Source of the DNA: Gambelia wislizenii
Lineage: Eukaryota > Chordata > Lepidosauria > Squamata > Crotaphytidae
Length of the DNA stretch: 64,000 nucleotides
Assembly: GCA_030847615.1 (NCBI GenBank)
Contig: JAUMIR010000004.1
Location: forward strand, 100,268,001-100,332,000
Direction: 5' to 3'
In this document: piece by piece, positions 23,167 through 35,800 of the stretch
How positions within the stretch are numbered: position 1 is the stretch's first letter
Layout of the letters: each line of letters begins with the position of its first letter
Translations under genes and position numbers: made by a program
The notes under the pieces: model-generated
The model's input: the letters and a program-made list of their open reading frames with translations, nothing else
Told to the model about the DNA's origin: nothing
Database searches by the model: none

Positions 23167-23743
23167 TTAGTTCTACTTCTGTCTTTTGGCATTTTTGCTT
23201 TATAGGACATTACAGCCTTCCCATCTTTCCTTTAACTAACATAGCATAGACTGCTCCCAATAACAGGCCTGTATCATATTCACCATTTTTCTTACTTTCG
23301 TGTTATATTGATGATAAAGAAGTAAAGAACTCTCAGTGATGACAGCCCTTGGGAACTGAATGCCCAGAGCAGAAGGCATGACTCCAGACCTAGCACCTTT
23401 CTGTTAAAGAGTTTTACCAGAAGTCTCCCATCAACCTACTGTTGTTTCTGTAGACTGGAATGCTCATGATCTGATGAACAGATCATATGTATGCCTTGTA
23501 TAATATATTTTTTAATCCAATCACTCTGTGACTTTATTCCAAAATACCAGTTACAGAACAGAAAAGCCTTCTCCCTTCTATCTCTCCTATTTTACTTCTA
23601 TGTTTTTAAGTTAATGGGCAGCATGCTTTTTAGTTAATTGCAAGGTCAATATGAACCCCAGATGGTGAAGAGTCTTATACAGCATTCTCCTTCCATGGAA
23701 AGAGTGTCTTTTTGCTATAATCAGTGGCTTTTACCTGTTTCAG

Positions 23744-23854
23744 AATTTCATCATGGATAAGTTTGTTGTACGAAGACCCATAACTGAAGGACAAACGAAG
23801 AAGAAAGAATGTGGAGAAAAAAATTACAGGCAAGCCACTATAGAGTCTCTGAAG
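23744..23854 (+). CDS. TCEANC2: TCEANC2 first coding exon
   Basis: Acceptor ACCTGTTTCAG ends at 23743. Nine untranslated bases precede the ATG at 23753. It codes residues 1-34 and ends AAG|GTAGGA in phase 0. The start is fixed by homology (MDKFV) and by the short leader. Confidence 0.95.
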
Positions 23855-26800
23855 GTAGGATTTCTTATAGCAGAATACAAATTCTAATAATATTTTTGAA
23901 GGCATAATGTAATACTTTACAGTGATCTTCATATTTCACATAACTAATTTGTATTTCAAACAGGTTTCTGAGTATATAAATAACAAGGCAGGAGCTATTT
24001 TCAGAGAAATGTAGGACAATCAGCACTCTGGAATATAAATTATGAAGGAAGGGCATTATTTGTAAGTCATTATGACAAAATCCTTAACTAAAAATGTCAC
24101 ACAGTGAATGATTAAGTATTCCTAAAGCATTCAGAAATGTATCTCATATACTGTAGCTGCCATATACAATTCACATATACCAGAGAAGTCTTGCAGTTGC
24201 AGCCCCCAAAATTCCGCTTAGACTTCAGTTCAAATGTGACTTCAGTACATGGTGCCAGTATGTACTTTAAGATATTAAGCTTTTCAAATGAGACACTGGA
24301 GTCCTTTGGTAAAGTGCCACACATTGATAGGAAAATGGTAAGTATGATTTGAGAAGATGCTTTCTCTAGAGCAGTGGTTCTTAAGCTGTAGTCCAGGGAT
24401 CCCAGGGGGCTGCACTGTCCTCACAGGAGGTCCACGAAAGCTTGAAGGCTGCTCAGCTCACCTCTTGCCTGCAGTAGAGTGGCCACATGACAAGAGCCAA
24501 GGCAAAGGCTGGCTGGACCTGTACATTGCCATTCAGTCTGCTCCAGCCACAAGCTTGCAGGAAGAAGCAGGAGAAAAGTCTTCCCTCCCCCTCCAGTGCC
24601 TCTGAGGAAAGGCTTAATGGATGGTGGAATTGTATCATCATCATCATCATCATCATCATCAGGGTTTTAAATCTTGAGTTAAGTCTTGGGGGTCCACGGC
24701 AACAAAAAATATTTAAAGGGGTCCCTGGTAAAGGAAAGGTTAAGAGTCACTGTTCTAGAGTGTGCAAAGGAGCAGTTCACAAAGAACTGGGTTATATCTT
24801 CATGTGCTACCCTCAACTCAACTTCTATATAGTGCAGCCTCTACAACACAACCATTTCCATATTGTGAGAGAACAGGAAGATTAGCGAGGACACATACAA
24901 CTATTTTCCTTTAGCTGGATGTACTGTGGCAGGCATCCACAGAGACCTCTGAGGGTTTTTGGGATGTTCTGCTGCTTACATTTTTGCAGTGTGTCTAGCT
25001 ATAGGAGAATATATGGAACTGTCCTCATTGATCTGCTCCATTCTTTGACAAAACAAAATGACTGTATTGGGGGTAGTGGGGCTATATTGCTTACAATGTG
25101 GGTTTTGGGATGGATTTTAGTTGCTGCATGGTTAGAACAGAATTCTTACCTCCGCAGCAACTAAAAAAGTGAGTTGGCATAAGTTCGATGATTATTGTAA
25201 TTCTCTAACAGGATGCAGGCCCACATTTGAAGCACCGTATAAATATGGGACATTTTGAAGGAGATCTTGGCAAAATAAAGGCTGATAGGAAAATTGGAAA
25301 ATTAGACTTGGGAACTGTGATTCCACCCTGAGAAGATAGCACACTAGCCACCTTAAGCTCTCCTGTGATACTCTACTGTTGCTACCAAATCTGTACCTTG
25401 ATTCCTAACTTTGTCTACTAAAACACCTCTGTAATATCTGTAAGTAACTGACCTGACCAAACACATTGCACTGAGAGTTGTGGTAAGGTAATTAGGCATG
25501 GAGTGAAAATCATGGCAACACACCCAAGTTAAAGAAATAGTACATTTAGTTTTTACTACAGCAATTTACAGTTACTGTGATGGTATTCCTATTTTTTTTA
25601 AAAAAATTACATGTTTATAAAAAGAGTTTTAGCAGGCAACCTTAAGATCTGTGAGGACTTGAAAACAATGTGTAAAAATGCATCCACTTAAACTTGGTGT
25701 AGACCAGTGGCTCTTAACCTTTTCTTTACCAGGGACACCCTTTAAATATCTTTTGCTGCTGCAGACCCCCAATACTTAACTTAAGATTTAAAACCCTAGT
25801 AATAATGATAATAATAATACCTAATAATGATGATGATGATAATACAGTTACACCATTCATTAAACCTTCATTCATTAAACCATTCATTAAAGTTTGTGGT
25901 TGGAGCAGTTTGAATGGCAATGCACAGGCCAAGCCAGCCAGCAAGCCAGCCAGCCAGCCTGCCTTTGCCTTGGCCCCTGTCATGTGGCCACTCTACTGCA
26001 GGCAGGAGGTGGGCCGAGCAGCTTTCAAGCCTTCATGGACCTCCTGTGAGGACATCACAGCCCCCTGCGGGTCCCCAGACTACAGATTAAGAATCACTTG
26101 TCTAGGCTGTTAAATCTTAGTTTAAACACAGAAAACAATGAAGCAATTTCAGCTCATCCTAGTCTCTTGGTAGTAAAGTTTACAGACTTACCCTCAGCTT
26201 CTTTTGTCCGGGAAGACTGGGTTCTCTGCTGTACGCTCTGTCCTAGCTGTTTCTGATTAGTAGCTTTTTCATTTTTGCATTGTCTAACAACCACTTTTAT
26301 CAATCTCTGCTTAGCCATGAAATCCCACTGGGTGACCTTGAGCAATTCACATTCTCTCAGCCTCAGAGGAAGGCATAGGCAAATTGCCTCTGGTCTCTTC
26401 CAACTCTACAATTCTATGATTCTATGAAATATTGCCAAGGAAACCCTGTGATAGGTTTGCCTTAGGGTTGCCATAGGTCAGAAACGACTTGGACACACAC
26501 ACACAACCACCACCACCTCTTTTGCCTGCTTGCTAATTTCACCTCTATACATTATTCCAAATCACCCTCTTAAAGCTGTGGCCAATCAGAAGGGCTGTAG
26601 AATTTTGTTAAGCTTTTAATTCCAGTAGAGTTAGATCCAGACATCCCATCTGCCAAAGAGGACAGTTAGAAGCAAATTTTCTTATTAAGTTCTTTCTCCT
26701 CCAGCTGCTAGAGTTCTCTGAAAACGTTCACTAGAAAGTCAAGAGACCCAACTAAGTGGAATGGGCAATGGTGTGGAAAAATGATTTAAAAAAATACTTT

Positions 26801-29800
26801 TGCAGAATATTAGGCAGAAGCATTCTCTGTGACAGCAGAAGGTGCCTCTCCCCAATACCAGGCTCAAACCCACTGTAACTGTCCCCCCTCCCAAGACTCA
26901 GTTTCCTGAGCTGGCTTTTTGAATCTTGTGGTAAAAAGCAACCATTTAACAAACATAAACAAAAAAGAGCTGTTGTTAGAAAAGTGTTAGGGATGGGAGA
27001 GAAGAAGTTAAACAGGATTTGGATATGAAGTGGGTGATTGGATCAAGATAACAAGTTATGGGACTGAAAAGACACAGAAAAGTCAGTTCAAACAATGGAA
27101 ATAATCAGCAGAGAGAACAACTTGGTAGGGAGCAGATAGTTACATGTGCTTGAAGAACAGAACCTCTGTTGTTGAGAAGGGAACAAAGAATTTAAGGAGT
27201 AGTTCAAAAGTAGAGAAGAACCTTCAGGAAGTCAATGCATGGGAGATAGTATAACTTGATAATGATGTGAGCAGTGTTGATGGAGTTGTCTTGACAGTGT
27301 TCTGCCTGTAAAGAAGCATGTGAAGGTAAAAAAAACCCTTTCAAATAAAATAAGAGTTAACTTAAAGTGGGCAGAATGGTAACAGTTCTTCTCCCTGAAT
27401 ATACTCTTTTCTCAGAATATTCTCCCTAGTGTATTGCTACCTGGAGGGAAGAATGCAGGTATTGTGATTAAGTATTAGCTCTGGTGTAAGAGCTATGCTA
27501 GAGCTTTCAGTACAGCCGAAGGAGAACCTAATAGAGGCCTTGATGGAATTAAAGAAAATGAATGAGCCACAATAAATGGGCAGAGGGAAAACCTTGTTTT
27601 AGAAGATTGTGAAAAATAAGAAGTGGGGTTAGGTTGATAGGACTCTGAGTTGTTTTCAGTTTTTTGTAAGAAATGCCTGCTGAAAATGCTCATTTCAGAA
27701 TAGTAAGTGAATTGAAGATGGCAGGCTAATGAGTTGATTTTGCTTTCTAGATCTTGCTCACTTGCTTTACATCAGAGACTTGCTGTGAAACAAGAATTCA
27801 TCTGTTTGGATTATCAAGTTTTCTGTACTTGACTGCCTGTCATCATCAATAATTTATAGGTCAATAACAGCTGCATTAGATGACACAAAGCACAATAAAT
27901 TTATTTGAAACAAGTACTTATGTCTGTTCTGTCTGCTAATGATGATTCTCCTTCCTAGAGAGTTGTGGTTGTTGAAGATATAAAAAGATGGAAAGCTATG
28001 CTAGAGCTTTCAGGGCAGCCTAAGGAGAACCTAATAGAGGCCTTAATGGAATTAAAGAAGAAATTACCCTCCAAAGAAGTTTTACTTTCAACAAAAATAG
28101 GTAAAATCATATTTATTTTTCACTGGAAGTATGCATCATGGTTGGTGGGAATACACCGAGACATCTTAGAGGTGTTCACTTTTTTAAAAAACAGTTTAGG
28201 TTTTTTGACAATATTTTAAAGTAATGTTACCTTAAATCTGACTACCACCAGGAAAAAAAAATCTTTCAGGTACCCATGAAAGCCCAACATTTCTTCCCTT
28301 CACTGCCCCAGGAGAGCTTACATTAGCAATATTTATTTATTTACTAGGTTTAATACCCAACATTGTTCAGGAGAATCGTTAACCATTGTTAATGACCATT
28401 CAATTTCAACTGCTGTGGAGGATGTCTGCCTGTCTCTTTGGGTGTACTTCATGTTGGACATCAGTCTCAGTTTCCCTTGAGAGAGCATGCATCTCCAGAT
28501 TAGCTGCCAAACACACTACTCTATGAATGAAAAAATAATTGGGATGCCCCCCATGGCTACCTCAAATGAATTTTGTGTATAGTAAAATAATCTCTATTTT
28601 AAACCAGACTGTTCCAAATATCCACTCTAAATTTGGTGGAAATCCACAGTGACAGACAGAAACTTAATTATATGTGTGTGTGTGTGTGTATGTACTGGGA
28701 GCATTTAAACTTCTTCTGCTAGAAGTCCCTAAGACAGTTTACAATGTAGTTTAAATACAAGAAAATATTCAAGAATCATAACAAGAAGAAGGATCAAACT
28801 TACTCCCAGTCTTCAGATGTTCCAGCTGCCACTCTGAATCTGTGGCCCATAGCAGATACAGTCATCCTTGGAAATTGCTGTCAAAGGAGCTAAATGTCAG
28901 TAGCTCACAGTGTAGGGCTGCTGCTGTTCTCTATTGCAGCATCTGGCTCTTATGGCATCTGCAAGAGCTATAATGTGTGTGTGAGAGAGAAATAATATTT
29001 ATAAGTCTTCAGATTTTCCACTCAGGTTAACAAGGTGCTGTGTTACTATATACCTTGTATGTCAGGTGCTAAGAATTCATTTTATCTTTCATTTTCTACA
29101 AGGCCATACAGTGAATAAGATGCGTAAGCATCCAGACAAAGATGTGGCTGCACTGGCCAGAGAGGTGTATACTGAGTGGCGAACATTTATCAAGGACCAT
29201 TCAAACAGACCCTCAATAGAAGTGAGGAGTGATCCCAAAACAGAGAGACTTCGACAGAATGCACGGAAGTTGCTCGCTGAAGCTTTAGAGACAGAGGTAA
29301 GTTGTATATGTTATTAATATTTCTCAAATGATTTTGTGTGAAAAATATTTATATTTGCAAAAAGAAGTTAGGTCATATGTCAGGAATCTAAAAGTTAAAA
29401 AATTGCTGGCTTTAAAAATAATAAGATATCATTTAAACTGTGGCCACAGAGGTTATTCACAGTTAGAGTAGGCCTGCCTTTGCAATTTACATAATGTACA
29501 TAAATCAACAAGTTTGACAGTGGCTCAGCCTTTGGTCTTTCCCCTCTCCTCCTGTTTCAGGAGGCTGCCTTTTACAAAAGAAGAAAGATTTAAGCACTAT
29601 ACCTAAGTTTAGATGTTCTTCATTATGGTGAGAGGGCAATTATTTTTTTAACTTGAAGTTCTTCTGCAGGAATTGTGTATGTTGATAACATCATAGTGAT
29701 TTTTCCCCAGTGAAATGGGGAAAAGCTTAAAATCTACAAAATGAGTTTGTTTTCCTCCAGAACATTTTTCCTAAGAGGAGAATTTTTTCCCCATTGAATA

Positions 29801-32800
29801 GGTCCCATTGATTTAATTGAATGTACCCTCCCATCAGTCTTCACCCTTGCAGTCAGTGAGAAGATAAATAAAAAATAAAACATACCGTACATTCCGGCGT
29901 ATAAGATGACTGGGCGCATAAGACGACCCCCCCCCAATTTTTAAGTTAAAATACAGAGTTTGCCCCCCCCCCCAGTCAGCCAGCCACCTGGCTGGAAAGC
30001 CTGTCCCCCACTAGCCAGCCAGCTCAGTGGCTGTATATGATGGAATAGTCTGTGAAATTAAAGGACTGAGAACAGCTAAAAAAGCATGGGATACTTTGAA
30101 AAATCTCTGTGGTGTTCAATCTTTGGAAAGTAAGGTTGCATTAATACTGTAAGTTGGTTAATATGAAGCTATCAAATCCCAAATTTTTGAATGAGCACAT
30201 TAATGATTTTAGAGCCACATTGGCAGACAAGAGAATTTCACCATAGACAAAACTTGATGCAAACTGATAAGTTTAAATCCAGAAATTCTAATTTTAGGCT
30301 AACTTGTCCTGAAAAGAAACATCATTTTGACTCTCCTGAGCTAAATGGAGGGCCATTTAACTCTTCAAAGGCAAAGCAGTTATTCTCACAGCAGGAGGAA
30401 AGGATCTGCTGGGAAAACTGCCCAGGCCATTTAACACTTCAATCATTCTCACAGCAGGGGAAAAGATCTACTGGGGTATAAGACCCCCCCCACACTTTTG
30501 AGGAGATTTTCAAGTGTTAAAAAGTAGTTTTGTATGCAGGAATATACGGTAGTTTTTTTAAAAGTACCATGCTTTTGGATCATAGGCAGATGTAAAAAAG
30601 CTTGTTGTGGTTATAGATTTTCCTTGGGTTTTTTTTTCAGGTTGTGAGGCCATGTTCTAAAAAAAACCCAAGGAAAATCTATGGATGCCGGCCCTGAAAT
30701 CCTTCAACTTCACCTTGTTGTGGTTGTTTGTGAAGTTAATAGATTTGTCAGTTTTTCTTCTAGAGGCATTCTTACACTTTTGACAGGGACTCATTTGTGT
30801 CCTCATACATAAACCCGGACCAGGTGGGATTTATCCCTGGCCGTGAGATGATTGATGCGGTTAGAAGAACTCTGAATATCATGCACCATACCAACTTCCC
30901 CCTTCACCCAACCTTCTTGGTCTCTTTCGATGCTCTGAAAGCCTTTGACCAATTAGACTGGTCTTTTTTGTTTGACATTTTAACTGAAATGGGCTTTGGC
31001 CACAAGTTTATTGGTTATTTACAGGGCACATATTCTAGATCTAGTGCCGTAATCCATGTCAATAGAATGGACTCTCAGCCTATCTTCTTACAGCAGGGGA
31101 CTAAGCAAGGTTGCCCTCTATCCCCCATCCTATTTGCATTGGCTATTGAACCTTTTGCAGAAATGATCAAATGTAATCTGGACATTAAGGGCCCCTTGAT
31201 CTATGGGAAAGAACACAAACTTTCCCTGTATGCAGATGATCTTCTATTGTATCTATGGAACATGGAGAGGTCTTTTCCAGTGCTACAGCTGATCCTGAAA
31301 GATTTTGACAGCCACGCGGGTTTTAGGGTTAACCTGAACAAGTCAGCGCTGTTCTGCCTTAATGTCCTGCTTCCCTCTCAACTGGAATGGCAAAAAGCAA
31401 CCCAGCTCAGTCTGCATCCCTCTGGATTCAGATATCTAGGGGGTTTGATTGTGAAGGACTTTAAGCAATTAACTCTGCGGAACTACAGACCTCTTACAAG
31501 GTGGTTAAGGACTCGATTAAAAATCTGGAAGACCTTCCGATTATCTCTTTTAGGCAGAATAGCGCTGATCAAAATGTTTGCCCTCCCCCTTTTGCTTTTC
31601 CTATTTCAAAGTATTCCTATCTCTCCCCCACCTTCCTACTTTAAGGTTTGGAAAAAACTCCTTCATGATTATATATTCATAGAATCATAGAATCATAGAA
31701 TTGCAGAGTTGGAAGAGACCACGAGGACCATCCAGTCCAACCTCCTGCCATGCAGGAATTTAATGGGAAGAGGCCCTGATTCCCACAGCGAGATAAATAC
31801 ACCAGCCCTAAATGTGGAGGTCTCGGCATTCCCAACCTGGAGCTTTACTTTGCGGCTTTTCAGTTAGCCCAAACCATCCCTTTCCTTCAAAAAAATCTTG
31901 ACAGTGAGGTGGGTTATGTTTGAATTAGATCTACAACACCCGTCAGTCCTCAGGTACTTCTTTTCTAAGAGTACCACCCATCAGCTGAACAATTTGGACA
32001 ACCCATTTGTGCGCATGTCCCTTTTAATTTGGCGCAAGTGGGTGCATGTCCTTGCACTTCTCCCCCTCACCTATTCAACCATTCGTACTACACTCCCTTT
32101 TTTATGACCCAGATAAGATAAACCAATTTTTGGGATGGGAGGAACAGGGTCTATATGCGTTACAAGATCTCTTCCTTCAGTCTAAGCCCAAAACAGTAAA
32201 TGAGCTTCTCCAGGATTTGTCCCCGTATGTCCCTAACTGGTTTCAAACTTGTCAGGTCCGCATGTTTTTGACCAGATTAGTAACCTCTTGGTTCATTTTA
32301 TGTTCTCCCACAATATATGAACATATCTGCAGGTCACCCACCTCACCAGCCAAAGAAAGGGCAGCCCAGATATACAGGTGGCTGATAGATGACACCTTTG
32401 GGAGCAATATTTATTATAAAGCAACTTGGGAAAGTGAATTAAATGTCTCAATTCATGAGATGGATTGGCTAAAACTTTGGGCATCACCAATTTTTAAACT
32501 CTGCTCTATTGCCTTAAAATAAACATCTTGAAGCTACTTTATAAATGGCATCTCACGCCAATACAACTGACCAGGATGACCAAAATTGCCTCCCCCATAT
32601 GCTGGAGAGGTTGTACCCACCTGGGTATGTTTGTACACATGTGGCTTGAATGCCCAAGTGTCTGGAGGTTTTGGTCCTCAACACTCGACATTATTAGCAA
32701 AATCACCACCCAGGCCATAAAACCCTCTCTAGAACTACTTTTGCTATCACTGTTCACCGATTCTAATAAGAATTTAAAACATAAGAAGATTATTGTCTTC

Positions 32801-35800
32801 TTACTTGCCATCTCCCAAATAGTGATTGCTAAAACTTGGAAAAATGAAATACCCAAAATGAGTGTCTGGTGGGACAAATTTTGGGACATATGGTTTATGG
32901 AGAAGCTCTCCGCCAATATTCGGAAGTCGACCGCTGGCGATGCTGTTGACACCTTCATTGAACAATAGTTCCCTATAGTTACATATCTTTCCGAAGCCAG
33001 ATCTGCAGCACAACCTCCACCACATCACGGTAGAATGTGGAATGATGTTTTCTCTGTCCCATCTCAATTAAATCACATGTTTGGACTGAAGTACTGTGGT
33101 CTTGTTATACTTCCAACTTCACATCCCTTCTCTGACTGTTTGTTGTAATTTATTTTTGGTTATGCTAGTGTTGATATCATAAGATTTCTGTAACAAACTG
33201 ACACTTACTCATGTTTATTTTTATTAATAAAAACTTTATTAAATAAATAAGTAAATAAATAAATAAAAAGAATCTAGTTCAGTGACATGCTGGGAGGCTT
33301 GGTGAAATAAAGAAGTCTTTGCATGATGCTCAAAATATGTCAGATTTGGTTCCTAATGAGCCTCATGGCAAAGATCATACCATGTGCAGCTGGTGCCAGT
33401 TTATCTGTTTACCACCTGCTTGTTTTCAGAAGGTTGGTGAAAGGGGTTCTGATAATTGTAAAGTTGGGCAGAATTAATAGTGGAAGATGATCCTAGATAA
33501 CTGAGACTGATGTATTTAAGACTTTAAAAGTGATCACTGACACTTTGGATTACTTTCAGAAAAAGACCTAGAATCATAGAGTTGGAAGAGATCACAAGGG
33601 CCATCTAGTCCAACCCCCTGCCATGCAGGAATAAACAATCAAAACATTCCTGACAGATGGCCATCCAGCCTCTGTTTAAAATTTTTACCTCCAAAGAAGG
33701 AGATTCCACCACACTCCGAGGCAGTGCATTCCACTGCTGAACACCTATGGCAACTGGAGTTGTTTCTAGACCTGATAAGACAATTTCCCCTGACCAGTCC
33801 CAGTTAGTTAGCTAGCAGCTGTGCTTTGAACCAATTGAAGTTTCCAAAATGTTGTCAGAGGCAGAAACAGAGGCAGTATTCTATTCTGGACATTAAGAGA
33901 ACACACATACATCTAGCAGTGATTAGTCCATGCCTGTACTTCCCAGAATAACGCCCCGGATTTGGAAAGCCTTGATGGTCCAGGACCACCCAGTTTGCAT
34001 GGGCAGTATGTAAATGAAATGTTTCTATTTGTTCTTCTGAGAATTGATGGAAAGAAAGGAAAGCATGGAAATGTATTCTTAGTTTTTCTGTGTGCTAAAT
34101 CTTTAGCCCCTTAGATGTTCTATATTTCAGGCAAACTTTATATCCATAATTAAGTGTTAGTAAATCAACATTTATTGTGAACACCTACAGAGAGGGTCAA
34201 TAGTGTACAAAGTGGTGGTAAACATCAGATCCCTGCGGTATCCTTAAGTAATGAACACAACAAGAATTCTCTCTAAGCTTTAATGATCAGTTTGCCTGCT
34301 ATATTAAACTCCACAATAATTATCCTTTAATGTATTCATTAATTATCATTAAATCACATATCAGGGCACTACTCAAGATTACAAAGCGAAATTTAGAAGG
34401 AACGTTCACATGCCTTGTTGACTCTGGTCAGAAAATTATGAGCCATTTCAGCTAAGGAGCTAATGGTTGGTCCTGAAGCTCCAGTTATAGGAAGACTACC
34501 GCCACATTACCTTTATACAAATGGATAAGGTTGTTGTTCTAATCAGTGTGAAATTGGACACTGTCCTGGCTCACTCACGTTTATATGTGTGCAGCAGTGC
34601 ATACTTGCAAAGTGTGTTCACTTTTCAGCAAAAGGCTGGATACATATGTCCCAGGGCAGGTTATTGCCACCTGGTATAACCATATACATTGGAGGTAGAC
34701 CTGTGGGCTGCATGTGGTCTTCACCAATGTTTCTGTATCACACTGTTGAAAATTAACACAGCTATCATGACAAAAACACATTGGAAGTCTATTCCCCACT
34801 TTCACTGGGCAAAACCTCCTCTTTCCTGTTCCTTGATTGCTTCTTGTCTATCTTGCTTCCTTCCTGTCCTTCACCTCATTATTGGAAGCTGCCACAGATC
34901 AACAAACTTGGTGCTGAAATAGGCAGCAGCAGCTGGACTTCATCTGTAAAACCATATTTGTCAAATTCATCGGTAGTGCAGCTTTTCAGCATCCAGTGGT
35001 TTTTCCTGAGACCATTAGGTTGCACATCTCTGTTCCATAAGCTATTTCCCACCTGTTTTTCGTGTGTTCCTCTTGCTGCATTCTGATAGTGGCTGCTATC
35101 TCTGTTCCTTCATTTATACTTGCTGTATATGTATGTTTGTTAAAAGCTGGCTATTGAATGTAAACAAGCATAGTGCCATTTTTTTTTAACATGTGCAAAT
35201 GTGCTTGTATACACCGCCAGAGCAGGAAAACAACAGTAACACCATAGTAACAGACAAAGTAGGCAGAAAAATAATTGTGATTTCCTAACAGCACCACCTC
35301 CCTGTCTTCCTATTACCTGCTGTAAAATGGGGGTTCTTTATTTGTGAACCAGATACAGTTGTTGCTGTTTTATTCTATTTTAATTATGTACCTATGGTGT
35401 TATAATGTTGTTTTCTTTGTCATATTTGAATAGAAGCCTATCAAATAGAGTTTTTACTAGTACCAGAAATTTGCTAAAGTAATCTAGATAACCAGTCTCT
35501 TGCTACAGTGTACAGGTAGAAAAGTGTGCGTGTGCGCTCACGCATGTGTACACACACATATGGGGATCAGAGGCAACATCTTGATTTTATCTCCATGAAA
35601 ATATGGAGGGGTTGGGATCTGTGGCGCAACTCCTGTACATAAATATGTGCCCTGCACAGAATATGGAAACATTTGAAAGCAGCGGTAACTTTCTAAAGAT
35701 GCAGGAGTATGTGGAGAAGTGTGCCACAACAATTGGAATAATAAATACTGCACCTGTTTCAATCATGTTCAAATTTTCATAAAGGAATCTGTGAGTGAGA

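Noticed and set aside
30797..32968. Long open frames that could be called genes
   Set aside because: Reverse transcriptase motifs (LYADD, QGCPLSP) identify a decayed L1 ORF2. The frame is broken several times.
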